Positions 34,401 to 42,312 of a DNA stretch of 64,000 nucleotides are shown here, in pieces (within the stretch, counting starts at the first letter, position 1; the number at the start of each line of letters is the position of its first letter). The DNA lies in the NCBI GenBank assembly GCA_937915865.1, contig CALGIG010000052.1:62001-126000 (forward strand), written 5' to 3'. This stretch comes from an uncultured Prolixibacteraceae bacterium (GTDB lineage: Bacteria > Bacteroidota > Bacteroidia > Bacteroidales > Prolixibacteraceae). Made by a program: the position numbers and the translations under genes. The notes under the pieces are model-generated. The model saw only the letters and a program-made list of their open reading frames with translations. It made no database searches and was not told where the DNA came from.

Positions 34401-34886
34401 TTTTCCAATAATTTTTACTATAAAGGATTTGACCTGAATATACAGTTGAACTTTGCCGGCGGGAACTGGATTATCGACGATAAACTGGCCGGAAAGATTT
34501 CGATGGATGTTGAAAATATAGGACGAGAACTAATTGGAAATTATTGGCAAAAGGCCGGTGATAACAAAAGGTTTGGCCGTATCGCCCAAAACGATAAAGT
34601 ACCATTCGATTTACAAGGCAATGCTTCAGCCGGAGGAAACACAATGACTATTGAAAATACAAGTTTTGTGCTTGAACGTGGCGATTTTATCAGATTAAGA
34701 AACTTGCAACTTGGTTACACTCTGCCCAATAAACTTACAGCCAGGGCCAAAATAAATAGTGTGAGGTTTTACGTAGGTGGAAGTAATCTCTTCGTAATAA
34801 CTGATTATACAGGATTCGATCCTGAATCGATGAATGCAGTTCCTACTCCGAGAACAGTAAACTTTGGCTTTTCTTTTAAATTGTAA
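31422..34886 (+). CDS. SusC/RagA TonB-dependent transporter with STN domain, locus 3
   Basis: 1154-aa outer-membrane receptor. Leader with hydrophobic core VIICLLVITQAFALKSYSQ (about 28-46); STN domain (about 50-108; LKMTNVSIKEVLREIEDKSDFYFLYNNDL); CarboxypepD-like domain (about 140-212); plug signature DEVVAIGYGTAKKRE; barrel ending in FGFSFKL. The downstream neighbours SusD and GH105 point to a uronic-acid-containing oligosaccharide as ligand. Regulated through the sigma/FecR pair directly upstream, as judged from layout and the STN domain. Confidence 0.95.
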   Translation: MKKNRNHLWDDEIRHSMEKIFTVMKLTVIICLLVITQAFALKSYSQRTLINLKMTNVSIKEVLREIEDKSDFYFLYNNDLIDVDRKVNIEVKNEKIQDVLTQLFSDQSINFMVKERQIVLSPSLSETGYNAVQQKLKAVSGKVTDQSGAPLPGASVVVKGTINGTITDANGNYTLANVPVDAVLQFTFVGMKSEEVKISGKNTINAVLQEESVGIDEVVAIGYGTAKKRETVGAISKIGGDEITKLPTTSISQSLQGMAAGVNVTNTGGGTPGAGNQINIRGLKSISLSSDPLWIVDGVPIFTSSDALAVNGVRAASPISMLNPNDIASIEVLKDAAATAIYGNRASGGVIIITTKSSKKKETDVAVNYDGGISELPFTQTSVFTNNIEYMAIRDEAMKNTGGTDFQPSFFGQQFPNDPGFTREMALNTNTDHLSAMAQTAHFHQVGLSANKGFDTGGMLFSLSYRDEEGVLRHNDLKRLTARFSTNFKLIDFLELGASANIMYMETNGVRTGYGKLAGGWDQWFQMAPFFKLYDPTSASGYWFPESGYNAAAYHDPKLIRNNSGEFRTLANTYMKVDLPVKGLTIRGEAGTDVTYTNSSYWRSGLLSPTNLSEAQEKAVNRAVFTWNGVINYNRTFADIHSVNITAGGEATKNYSYYRSASGQNVATGYPELINPDKSMAMTADGHRGNDLSMAGFFFRGNYSYKGKYIFNGSIRYDGHSALSKDNRWASFSAAGLGWTISEENFMKGIKWLSTLKLRGSYGTTGNTNMTSDMLIMTWSILNDRHWGGSTITSSQNWGPSGSSDLKWETTTSYDFGFDFGLFRDRINGSFAVYVQDIKDLIMKCQVPPSIGYHNAYNWKNVGDLQNKGVEFNISSVNINSKSGFRWTSDFNFSTNKNEIKRLNDEEKGKGAVQDNIYIRKEGESLNTYYLPKYTHINTENGLYMEDELDKDKWNNEYVTVSTGKQIPMIGTNPGNNKFIHSGKTPQPKWYGGFSNNFYYKGFDLNIQLNFAGGNWIIDDKLAGKISMDVENIGRELIGNYWQKAGDNKRFGRIAQNDKVPFDLQGNASAGGNTMTIENTSFVLERGDFIRLRNLQLGYTLPNKLTARAKINSVRFYVGGSNLFVITDYTGFDPESMNAVPTPRTVNFGFSFKL

Positions 34887-34930
34887 TGGACTGATTAATA
34901 AATAGTATGATGAATGTCTCACTATTAAAC

Positions 34931-36775
34931 ATGAAAAAAATGAAAATGAATAAAACAACAATAATACTTTCCTCATTAATATTTTGTTTGGGATTGTTTT
35001 CGTGTAGCAATGAATTTTTTGATAATCCCAGGCCTCAGGAAAAGCCCTGGACATCGACATTAACTTTAGATCAGTTGGTTACAGAATGTTACAGATTGGT
35101 TTTGTGGGAAGGTCGTACCCGTGGCAATTTTGCTTCGTTCGATTATATGATGTCGGGATGTAGCCAGACGGCCGCTATTTCGAACGACCTTTTCGACGAT
35201 TGTAATACAATTTGGTATGAACGCCGTTTCACCGACAACACCACCAGCCAGATGGCCGATTTATGGGCAACCCTTTATACTGCTATTTACGGGACTAATT
35301 CAGGAATAGAATTTGATCAGGAAAACAGTGGAAATCCATTTAATCTTAACCTTTTAAGCGCCGATTACATTCAGAACTACAAAAGGCAGATTGGCGAACT
35401 TTATTTTATCAGGGCTTATGCTTATTATTTTCTTGCCCGCATTTGGTGCTTTCCATATAACGATGCCAACAAAGGAAAAACTGGTATTATCCTATCAACC
35501 GAACCAAAATCCTCGACAAATGAATTAAAATTGGGCTCGGTTGGAGATATTTATAATCAGATAGTTGCTGATTTGAAGGAGGCTATTGATCTTTTGCCAA
35601 ATGATATAACCGGGAATGGGTGGAGTGCAACAACAATTTACAATTGCGGCAGGGCTAACAAGTATGTTGCAAAATCGTTGCTTGCCAAAATCTATTTTGT
35701 AATGGGGCAATATGCTGATGCCGAAAAATTACTGGATGATGTTATCTCATCGGGAGTTTATAAACTGGAAGAAGTATATAAGCCTTTTATTAGTAACGAT
35801 CGTAGTTATAAGCCTTCCGAAAGTATATGGGAATTTAATACAGGCGATCCGGCAGGAAAACGAGATTGGTCGCGGCAACTGAATTACCACGGAGTTGGGT
35901 TTAATTACCGTCATTTTAATGGCGCTGACCATTTTGGGAATTTCCTTTACGATCCTGTTACAAAACTTCCATTGACTACAATGACTGCACTCGATTGGAA
36001 CTCTTGTTCAATTTCGTATTATATTCTTCGCCAGGCTGGATGGATGGAAACTGATAAAGGTCACACCTTTGCCAGGCCTTACAATGGTGACCCAATTAGC
36101 CGGGATACAGCCTTTACTGCCGATGCTAAAACCGATTTGCGCTTCCAGCAGTTGTTCCATGTAACGAAAGGCGCCTGCTATGGTTTTCCAGCCGGCGACC
36201 CCCGAAACCGGAGTATTGTAAAGCCTAAAATCCTTTCTGGTGGTGCCCCTGATTTATCAGGTGGAAAAACCCTGGAACAATTCTATAAAGAAATGCGGGA
36301 ATACCTTGAATACGAGCCCGATGCTGCCGAACCACGAAGAACAGCCGGGACCCGCCAGGTGTATGTCGATAAATTCTTCCGTGGGCCCGATAATGGACTT
36401 AGTACTGGCGCCGCAATGACTAAATTTCCGATGATTCGTTTAGGCGAACTTATTTTAATTAAAGCCTGGATTTTACAACATGATGGAAAAAGTGCGCAGG
36501 CAGCTGTTGAGTTAAATAAGATTTGGAACAGGGCCAACCCAACAAATCTGGATAGATATACTGCATCAAATACAAACCATCAGGCCGTTTACCAGGAATA
36601 TATAAAAGAAATGCTGGGCGAAAATGGAATTTACGAATTCCAGCTGGCAACCCACATGACCATTCCTAAAGGGGATAACCCATTCAGTACAGTTTCCGAT
36701 ATTTCATACCCTTATGAAAACCTTGTTTTTGCAATTCCTGAAAGAGAAACATCATTGAATCCCATTTTTCAGTAG
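34931..36775 (+). CDS. SusD/RagB-family lipoprotein, locus 3
   Basis: About 614-aa glycan-binding surface lipoprotein. Several ATG codons lie near the start (34907, 34910, 34931); from 34931 the signal peptide leads to lipobox LGLFSC (Cys25). SusD features include QIGELYFIRAYAYYFLARIWCFPY (about 155-180) and a RagB-like tail (ELILIKAWILQHDG, WNRANPTN, then IKEMLGENGIYEFQLATH). It is longer than the SusD proteins of loci 2 and 4. It ends the SusCD transcript, which meets a terminator 30 bp later. Confidence 0.93.
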   Translation: MKKMKMNKTTIILSSLIFCLGLFSCSNEFFDNPRPQEKPWTSTLTLDQLVTECYRLVLWEGRTRGNFASFDYMMSGCSQTAAISNDLFDDCNTIWYERRFTDNTTSQMADLWATLYTAIYGTNSGIEFDQENSGNPFNLNLLSADYIQNYKRQIGELYFIRAYAYYFLARIWCFPYNDANKGKTGIILSTEPKSSTNELKLGSVGDIYNQIVADLKEAIDLLPNDITGNGWSATTIYNCGRANKYVAKSLLAKIYFVMGQYADAEKLLDDVISSGVYKLEEVYKPFISNDRSYKPSESIWEFNTGDPAGKRDWSRQLNYHGVGFNYRHFNGADHFGNFLYDPVTKLPLTTMTALDWNSCSISYYILRQAGWMETDKGHTFARPYNGDPISRDTAFTADAKTDLRFQQLFHVTKGACYGFPAGDPRNRSIVKPKILSGGAPDLSGGKTLEQFYKEMREYLEYEPDAAEPRRTAGTRQVYVDKFFRGPDNGLSTGAAMTKFPMIRLGELILIKAWILQHDGKSAQAAVELNKIWNRANPTNLDRYTASNTNHQAVYQEYIKEMLGENGIYEFQLATHMTIPKGDNPFSTVSDISYPYENLVFAIPERETSLNPIFQ

Positions 36776-36804
36776 AATTATTTTTATAGATACAATTAGT
36801 TTTA

Positions 36805-36845
36805 AAAGAGGTTGTTCTGTTTTAAGAGCAGCCTCTTTCTTTTTA
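36805..36845 (+). terminator. Terminator between susD (locus 3) and GH105
   Basis: Stem aaagaggttgttct / agagcagcctcttt (12 of 14 positions identical to a perfect inverted repeat, the rest G-U), 6-nt loop, followed by ctttttata. GH105 may thus have its own promoter or depend on read-through. Confidence 0.7.
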
Positions 36846-36935
36846 TACAATTTGTATTCTGTATGTGTTGAAGGTTCCGGATTTTATTCTTTTATTGTGT
36901 TAATTTTTTGGTCTGTTTACTAAACCTTATGCACC

Positions 36936-38315
36936 ATGATTAAAAAGATTATTACAATTCTGGGCTTTTTCCCATATCTGGTATTTGCACAGCAGCCTGC
37001 CAAACCACAAAACGACGCAACCGCGCCATTGCACTTAATGCAACCCAATTATGAAACTCCTTATGTAGTCCCAACTGCTGCCGATATTATCAAAGTGCTC
37101 GACCGCATTTACAATTACCTTGAAGCTATCACGCCAACCCAGTTGGTTGATGCTTCGGGTGCCGATATTACCGATCTTTCAAAAGTTACTGCGCAAACCA
37201 AATTTAAACCTGCCGATTTTCGACTGACCAGTTATGAGTGGGGTGTTACCTACGCCGGAATGTTACTGGCTACTGAAACTACCGGCAATAAAAAATACGC
37301 CGATTATTCCTTCATCCGCATGAAGTTTTTAGCCGACATTCGTCCGGCTTTTCAGAAAGTGGAACAGCAAACCGCGGATGCCCGACACATTATGTCTTCG
37401 GTGCTTCATCCTCATGCGCTCGACGATTGCGGCGCTATTTGTGCTGCTATGATTAAGGCAGAACGAGCCGGAATTACTACTGATCTGGCCCCAATTATCA
37501 ACAACTTTATCGATTATATCAGCAACAAACAACAGCGTTTTGATGATGGTACGCTGGCTCGTAACCGGCCACTTCCAAATTCACTTTGGCTCGACGATTT
37601 GTTTATGAGCGTTCCTGCTTTGGCACAAATGGGCAAATATACCGGTCAGGCCAAATATTACGACGATGCCGTGAAACAAGTGCTTCAGTTTGCCAAACGT
37701 ATGTTCAACTACGATAAAGGTTTGTTTATGCATGGCTGGATCCAGGATATGCCTGAGCACCCGCAATTCCATTGGGCTCGCGCCAATGGCTGGGCTGTGA
37801 TGGCAATGGTTGAACTACTCGAAGTTTTACCGACCGATCATCCCGGTCGCGATGAGGTACTTGATTTGCTGAAACGCCACATTCGCGGATTGGTTAGCTA
37901 TCAGTCGCCTAAGGGTTTTTGGCACCAACTGATCGATAAAAACGATTCATACCTCGAAACATCGGCTACTGCCATTTATGCTTATGCAATGGCCAAAGCT
38001 ATCAACCGTGGTTACATCGACGACCAGGTCTACGGTCCGACTGTAATTCTGGCCTGGAATGCCGTTGCTTCAAAAGTAACCGAAAAAGGACAGGTTGAAG
38101 GAACTTGTGTAGGAACCGGAATGGGCTTCGACCCGGCATTTTATTACTATCGCCCGGTGAATGTTTATGCCGCTCATGGTTACGGACCTGTTTTACTCGC
38201 CGGGGCCGAGATAATTGAAATGCTGAAAAAACATTTCCCGAAACTGAACGATAGCGCCATTCAGTTTTACAAACAGGAAGTGAAAACTAATGGTCCGATT
38301 TTCGAGGCAAAATAG
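36936..38315 (+). CDS. GH105-family unsaturated uronyl hydrolase
   Basis: 459-aa (alpha/alpha)6-barrel enzyme that removes the 4,5-unsaturated uronic acid left on oligosaccharides by polysaccharide lyases (GH105/GH88 clan). An N-terminal signal peptide (to about residue 19, VFAQQ) is present. The key acidic pair D220-D221 lies in SLWLDDLFMSVPALAQMG, and the conserved FHWARANGWAVMAMVELL and YLETSATAIYAYAMAKAI segments follow. The exact uronic acid (galacturonyl-rhamnose or glucuronyl linkage) cannot be read from sequence. It suggests that locus 3 takes in lyase products of rhamnogalacturonan, ulvan or arabinogalactan type. Confidence 0.9.
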   Translation: MIKKIITILGFFPYLVFAQQPAKPQNDATAPLHLMQPNYETPYVVPTAADIIKVLDRIYNYLEAITPTQLVDASGADITDLSKVTAQTKFKPADFRLTSYEWGVTYAGMLLATETTGNKKYADYSFIRMKFLADIRPAFQKVEQQTADARHIMSSVLHPHALDDCGAICAAMIKAERAGITTDLAPIINNFIDYISNKQQRFDDGTLARNRPLPNSLWLDDLFMSVPALAQMGKYTGQAKYYDDAVKQVLQFAKRMFNYDKGLFMHGWIQDMPEHPQFHWARANGWAVMAMVELLEVLPTDHPGRDEVLDLLKRHIRGLVSYQSPKGFWHQLIDKNDSYLETSATAIYAYAMAKAINRGYIDDQVYGPTVILAWNAVASKVTEKGQVEGTCVGTGMGFDPAFYYYRPVNVYAAHGYGPVLLAGAEIIEMLKKHFPKLNDSAIQFYKQEVKTNGPIFEAK

Positions 38316-38329
38316 GACTGTGAAAAATA

Positions 38330-38367
38330 AAAAATCCTGACAAAACCCGAAATTTGTCAGGATTTTT
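38330..38367. terminator. Bidirectional terminator between convergent genes
   Basis: aaaaatcctgacaaa / tttgtcaggattttt, perfect 15-bp inverted repeat with A-run on one side and T-run on the other. It serves GH105 (plus) and the nitroreductase (minus). Confidence 0.9.
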
Positions 38368-38389
38368 TATTTGAGATAGTATTATTAAC

Positions 38390-38962
38390 TTATTTCACTT
38401 CCAGGATTATTTCGTCGAGCGTTCTTTTCGGAACGTGGTGCACCTGATTTTCGTCGCGCCAGTATTTGATTTCGTCGTTTTGCATTTCTTCCAAAACCAC
38501 AGTTTCTTTAGGTTTGCCTAATGCAACCACATACAAAATATCGTATTGTTCCGATAAATTCAGTAATTGGCGAAGTTTGTTCCGGTTAACCGAATGGATA
38601 ATGCAGCCTCCATAACCGGCTTCGGTGGCGCCAAGCAGGATGCTTTGCATGGCAATCCCATCGTCGCAAAAGTAGTTGCCCGAAATCAGGGTATCATTCA
38701 GCACAACGATGTAAGCCGATGGCCGTTCGCCATCCTCCGGTCCTGGCCAGGTAGCGAGGTATCCCGCCCAACCCAGTAATTCAAAAATTTGCGCATTAAA
38801 CGATTCGTCGGTGCTGAGAATGTATTTTAGCGATTGTGCGTTTCGTGCCGAAGCTGAGTTGCGGGCCAAATCAACCCAATTACGAAGTTGCTCTTCCTCA
38901 ATTCTTTCCGATTGGTAAAAACGGCGGTAAGTGCGATTTTTATAAATAAGATCTTTGATCAT
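38390..38962 (-). CDS. Nitroreductase-family FMN oxidoreductase
   Basis: 190-aa flavin-dependent oxidoreductase. N-terminal YKNRTYRRFYQSERIEEEQLRNWVDLARNSASARNAQSLKYI is the typical nitroreductase FMN-binding region; the C-terminal half has GIAMQSILLGATEAGYGGCIIHSVNRNKLRQLL and VVALGKPKETV. The frame is open to 38998, but the ATG at 38962 (MIKDLIYKNR) fits the family. Substrate unknown. It is the last gene of a minus-strand group with two acetyltransferases, a general metabolic or detoxification cluster rather than a polysaccharide locus. Confidence 0.87.
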   Translation of the reverse strand: MIKDLIYKNRTYRRFYQSERIEEEQLRNWVDLARNSASARNAQSLKYILSTDESFNAQIFELLGWAGYLATWPGPEDGERPSAYIVVLNDTLISGNYFCDDGIAMQSILLGATEAGYGGCIIHSVNRNKLRQLLNLSEQYDILYVVALGKPKETVVLEEMQNDEIKYWRDENQVHHVPKRTLDEIILEVK

Positions 38963-39004
38963 GACATTCAATTTTATATACCAGATAAAAATAAGCAAAT
39001 CAAA

Positions 39005-39418
39005 TTAAGTGCGTAATAATTCCATCATCTTTTCGGGAGCCAAAACCTGTGAAAAACCAAATTGCCTGTACAAACCGTGTGCATCAGAAGTTGCCAGTCC
39101 AACCCTTCGCAGTTTTTTTACCACCGGGTGGTCTACTACATATTCAATCAGTTGTTTACCAAGTCCTTGCCCGCGGTATTCTTCCAGAATAAATACATCC
39201 ATAAGCCATCCAAACAAGGCATAATCGGTTGCCAACCTTGCAAATCCGAGTTGTTTGCCTTCAAGGTCATATATCCCGAAACACAACGAATTTTCAATTG
39301 ACAGCTTAACTAAATCCAAACTTCGCCCTTTTGCCCAGTATGATCGTTCACTTAAAAAGGAATGGATCATTGGTACATTCAATTGATCTTTTTCGGTTGA
39401 AATGATAATATTTTCCAT
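39005..39418 (-). CDS. GNAT-family N-acetyltransferase
   Basis: 137-aa GNAT enzyme. The acetyl-CoA site is clear in VFILEEYRGQGLGKQLIEYVV (Q/RxxGxG/A pattern), and the C-terminal LRRVGLATSDAHGLYRQFGFSQV is usual for small GNATs. N-terminal SERSYWAKGRSLDLVKLSIENSLCFGIYD resembles the uncharacterised single-domain GNATs with a WAxGR motif. Acceptor unknown. It lies 8 bp after the stop of the next acetyltransferase gene, so both are in one operon. Confidence 0.88.
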   Translation of the reverse strand: MENIIISTEKDQLNVPMIHSFLSERSYWAKGRSLDLVKLSIENSLCFGIYDLEGKQLGFARLATDYALFGWLMDVFILEEYRGQGLGKQLIEYVVDHPVVKKLRRVGLATSDAHGLYRQFGFSQVLAPEKMMELLRT

Positions 39419-39426
39419 GATTGTTT

Positions 39427-40329
39427 TCAGATTTTATGCAGAAAATTGGTGTATAAAATGGTTGATGAAACGACAGGTTTTTTAAAATCAGGTTGGTTGG
39501 TGATTGCATGGTGCGGTAGTTGGTAATAAGGAAGGATCAGCGTTGGCTCAAACCCCAGTTTTTGGGCAAGCATAAACGAAGCGGTGTTTTCGAGCTTGCA
39601 CGACCAGATAGGTTCCATGTTGTTTGCCAGGCAATAATCAATTAAGGCAGAACAGCTTATCAGTGCAAGCCCTTTTCCTCTAAACTCTGAAGAAGTTTCA
39701 ATACCGATTTCCAATTGTTGCTCATGAACAAACGACGCGAAGGCGGTGGAAACAGGCTCTCCATTGTAAACCAGGCTATACCCAATTGCACTTTCAGCAA
39801 ACTCTTTTCGGTTTCGCCAGAAGCAGGAAGGAACCACCGAACCCGAAATCAGATCGAACAGTGCCGGATCAGTTTTTTCAAGTTGAAAACCTTCTGGGAC
39901 TTTCTGTTTCCGCGATGAATATTTGAGCGGTTGAAATTTGAAATTTACGCGCGACCATTTGATAACCTGCGTATTGTCAGGCTTGCTTTCCGATGGCACT
40001 GCAATCTTTCCATGTAATAGTTGATTAAGTTTGTCGTTCCATTCCGAAGGGTAAACCTGGAGCCACTCACTTGTCTTGCGAACATTATTCTCATTCAGTA
40101 AATAGCTGGCTAATTGTCTGTTGAATTCATCATTGTCGGTTCGTCCAAACAAAAGCGACATACCATAAAAATGTTTTATGTAGAATGTCGATGGTTCTTC
40201 TGGATTATCAACAAACACTTCACCATCCATTTTCTGTTCCAAAACAGTTTTTGCAAAGAGATGATTAATTGCAACTTCTGAAAGCTGCTTTAATGCTTTG
40301 TAATAGTTTTCTGTTTTCAGTTGAATCAT
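39427..40329 (-). CDS. Two-part GNAT acetyltransferase
   Basis: 300-aa protein of the larger GNAT_acetyltran type. The N-terminal half (about 1-130) lacks a visible cofactor motif. The C-terminal half (about 170-290) carries ASFVHEQQLEIGIETSSEFRGKGLALISCSALIDYCLANNMEPIWSCKLENTASFMLAQKLGFEP, a full acetyl-CoA-binding GNAT core. Substrate unknown; relatives include antibiotic self-resistance enzymes, but nothing here points to that. First gene of a three-gene minus-strand row. Confidence 0.85.
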   Translation of the reverse strand: MIQLKTENYYKALKQLSEVAINHLFAKTVLEQKMDGEVFVDNPEEPSTFYIKHFYGMSLLFGRTDNDEFNRQLASYLLNENNVRKTSEWLQVYPSEWNDKLNQLLHGKIAVPSESKPDNTQVIKWSRVNFKFQPLKYSSRKQKVPEGFQLEKTDPALFDLISGSVVPSCFWRNRKEFAESAIGYSLVYNGEPVSTAFASFVHEQQLEIGIETSSEFRGKGLALISCSALIDYCLANNMEPIWSCKLENTASFMLAQKLGFEPTLILPYYQLPHHAITNQPDFKKPVVSSTILYTNFLHKI

Positions 40330-40375
40330 TGTTTTCTTGTTTTATATGAGTTTGTTTAAATTTAATTTAAAACTC

Positions 40376-40469
40376 AACACTCACCCCGTCGTCCCGTTTT
40401 AAACGGGACTCTGCCTCTCTCTACGTGTAGAGAGGGGAAAAGTCCGATTTATCGGACTTGGGGTGAGTT
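40376..40469. repeat. Palindromic intergenic repeat with three internal hairpins
   Basis: Outer arms cactcacccc / ggggtgagtt. Inside are three separate hairpins: gtcccgttttaaacgggac (40391-40409), cctctctctacgtgtagagagg-type (about 40414-40435) and agtccgatttatcggact (40441-40458). It lies between the MocR-like regulator and the acetyltransferase operon. Confidence 0.8.
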
Positions 40470-40590
40470 AAAAAAAGATAGAATTAAGGTTAAAATTCTT
40501 CAATAAAAAATTTTAAACAGTTTATGAATTGTTTCGGGATACGGGTTTTTGTTATCACGTAACTTGAAACCCGTAACATTACATTCGTTT

Positions 40591-42072
40591 TCAAATTCCT
40601 AAATCCTCAAATCCATCATTTTCAATAACTTTACCAATTCTTCTTATTCCTTCCCTGATTTCTTCTTCGTTACGGTGGGCGATGGATAACCTGAAATGAA
40701 TCCCTTTTGTGGTTTCAGGGAAAAACTGACTTCCCGCAGTTACATTTACCCCTGCTTTGAAAAGTCTGTCTAAAAATTCATCTTCGGTTTCCTGACTGTT
40801 GATTAAGGAAAACCAAAGAAGGTATCCGCCATCGGGTTTTGACCAGTGGACAAGTGCTGGAGAAAGAAACTCGCGGCAGGCTTGAAGCGTTGCCTGCATG
40901 CGTTTGCGGTAAACCCGGTGAAGACGTTTTTTATGCAACTCATAAAATCCCTGGTGGCAAAACTGGTAAACTGCTGCCTGAATAAGTGGGCTTCCCGATA
41001 GTTCGGAAATATACTTTATGCTACCCATTTTTTCTATCAAAATGGGTGGAGCTACTATCCAGCCAACCCTAACGCCTGGAAAAAGAACTTTAGAGAAAGT
41101 GCCCATGTAAATAACCATTTGATTTTTGTCTATCGATTTTACGGGTAATACTGCTTTCCCAAAATATTTCATTTCTTCTTCAAAACCATCTTCTACCAGT
41201 GGAATGCCATACTGTTCGCATAGGCTAAGTAACTGTTCACGATGGGTTTGCGAGGTGCTTATCCCAGTCGGATTCTGGAATGTTGGCATGGTATAAATCA
41301 GCTTTGGACAGTACTTTTTTATTTCCGACTCCAGAATTTCAAGGTCAATTCCATCGGAGGTCATAGGAATCCCGACAACTTTTAAACCAAGAAATTTGGC
41401 CAGGTAAAGCGCCGATTTGTAGGTTGGCGTTTCGGTAATGATGCAATCGCCTGGATTAGTTAGGAGTTTGAAGACTAAATCGATGCCATTTTGCATTCCA
41501 TTGGTCAGAATAATCTCGCTGGTTTGGGTTGATATGCCGTGCTGACGCATTTGGTTGGCCAGGTATTCTCGCAAAGGATGGTAACCTAACGGATTTCCAT
41601 ACTGAAGTAAATCGGCCTTCTCGGTGAGTAACATCTGGTTGATACAACGACGAAAATCTTCTACGGGCAATAATTCCGAATCGGGACTTAATGGAGCAAA
41701 ATCAATGACTTTTGAATCGATATTTCTTCGTAATCCATGAATATCAGGCAAATGTTTGCTGGTTTCTGAAATTAAACCAGACCAGTCAATTATCGAATTG
41801 TCGTCATTGCCTGATTGGTTTGTTCTCAGGTTTCGCCGGCGTACACGCGAATACGATCCGGTTGTTGCCTCGATATAGCCGGCTGCCCAAAGTTCTTCGT
41901 ACGCGCGGTAAATTGTTGTTCGATGAACACCAAGTAATTCGGCTAGTTTACGGGTTGAAGGCAATTGCTCGTTGCTTTGGAGAACTCCGGTTTCAATCAT
42001 CTGTTTCAGTTGCTCAAATACTTGCTGAAACAGTGGCTGCTTACTAGTTTTATCAATGTTAATCAAAATCAT
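40591..42072 (-). CDS. MocR-type regulator (GntR HTH fused to aminotransferase)
   Basis: 493-aa transcription factor of the MocR/PdxR type. The N-terminal winged helix (about 10-75; QVFEQLKQMIETGVLQSNEQLPSTRKLAELLGVHRTTIYRAYEELWAAGYIEA) is GntR-like. The C-terminal part (about 125-485) is a fold-type-I aminotransferase with the PLP lysine K328 in GTFSKVLFPGVRVGW and the TETPTYKSALYLAKFLG and YTMPTFQNPTG signatures. Such proteins sense PLP or an amino compound. It may regulate the acetyltransferase/nitroreductase row beyond the repeat, but no operator is visible. Confidence 0.9.
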   Translation of the reverse strand: MILINIDKTSKQPLFQQVFEQLKQMIETGVLQSNEQLPSTRKLAELLGVHRTTIYRAYEELWAAGYIEATTGSYSRVRRRNLRTNQSGNDDNSIIDWSGLISETSKHLPDIHGLRRNIDSKVIDFAPLSPDSELLPVEDFRRCINQMLLTEKADLLQYGNPLGYHPLREYLANQMRQHGISTQTSEIILTNGMQNGIDLVFKLLTNPGDCIITETPTYKSALYLAKFLGLKVVGIPMTSDGIDLEILESEIKKYCPKLIYTMPTFQNPTGISTSQTHREQLLSLCEQYGIPLVEDGFEEEMKYFGKAVLPVKSIDKNQMVIYMGTFSKVLFPGVRVGWIVAPPILIEKMGSIKYISELSGSPLIQAAVYQFCHQGFYELHKKRLHRVYRKRMQATLQACREFLSPALVHWSKPDGGYLLWFSLINSQETEDEFLDRLFKAGVNVTAGSQFFPETTKGIHFRLSIAHRNEEEIREGIRRIGKVIENDGFEDLGI

Positions 42073-42312
42073 GCCTCAAAATTATAATGAAAAAGGACTG
42101 TTTAAAACAGCCAATTTATATTAAATTTCAATAGGCCAGTTTCGATAGCAAATGTTTACCAATTGGTTCTAGTGAGGGTTTCACTTCCAAGCGAAGCCTT
42201 CACTAAATAGTTTGCCAGATGTCAAAGCGAGTGAAACCTGACTAAAAACCGACATGAAAATATTTTCAGAAAGGAAATAATATTGAAAATAATGCTCGCA
42301 GTTAAACTGGTT

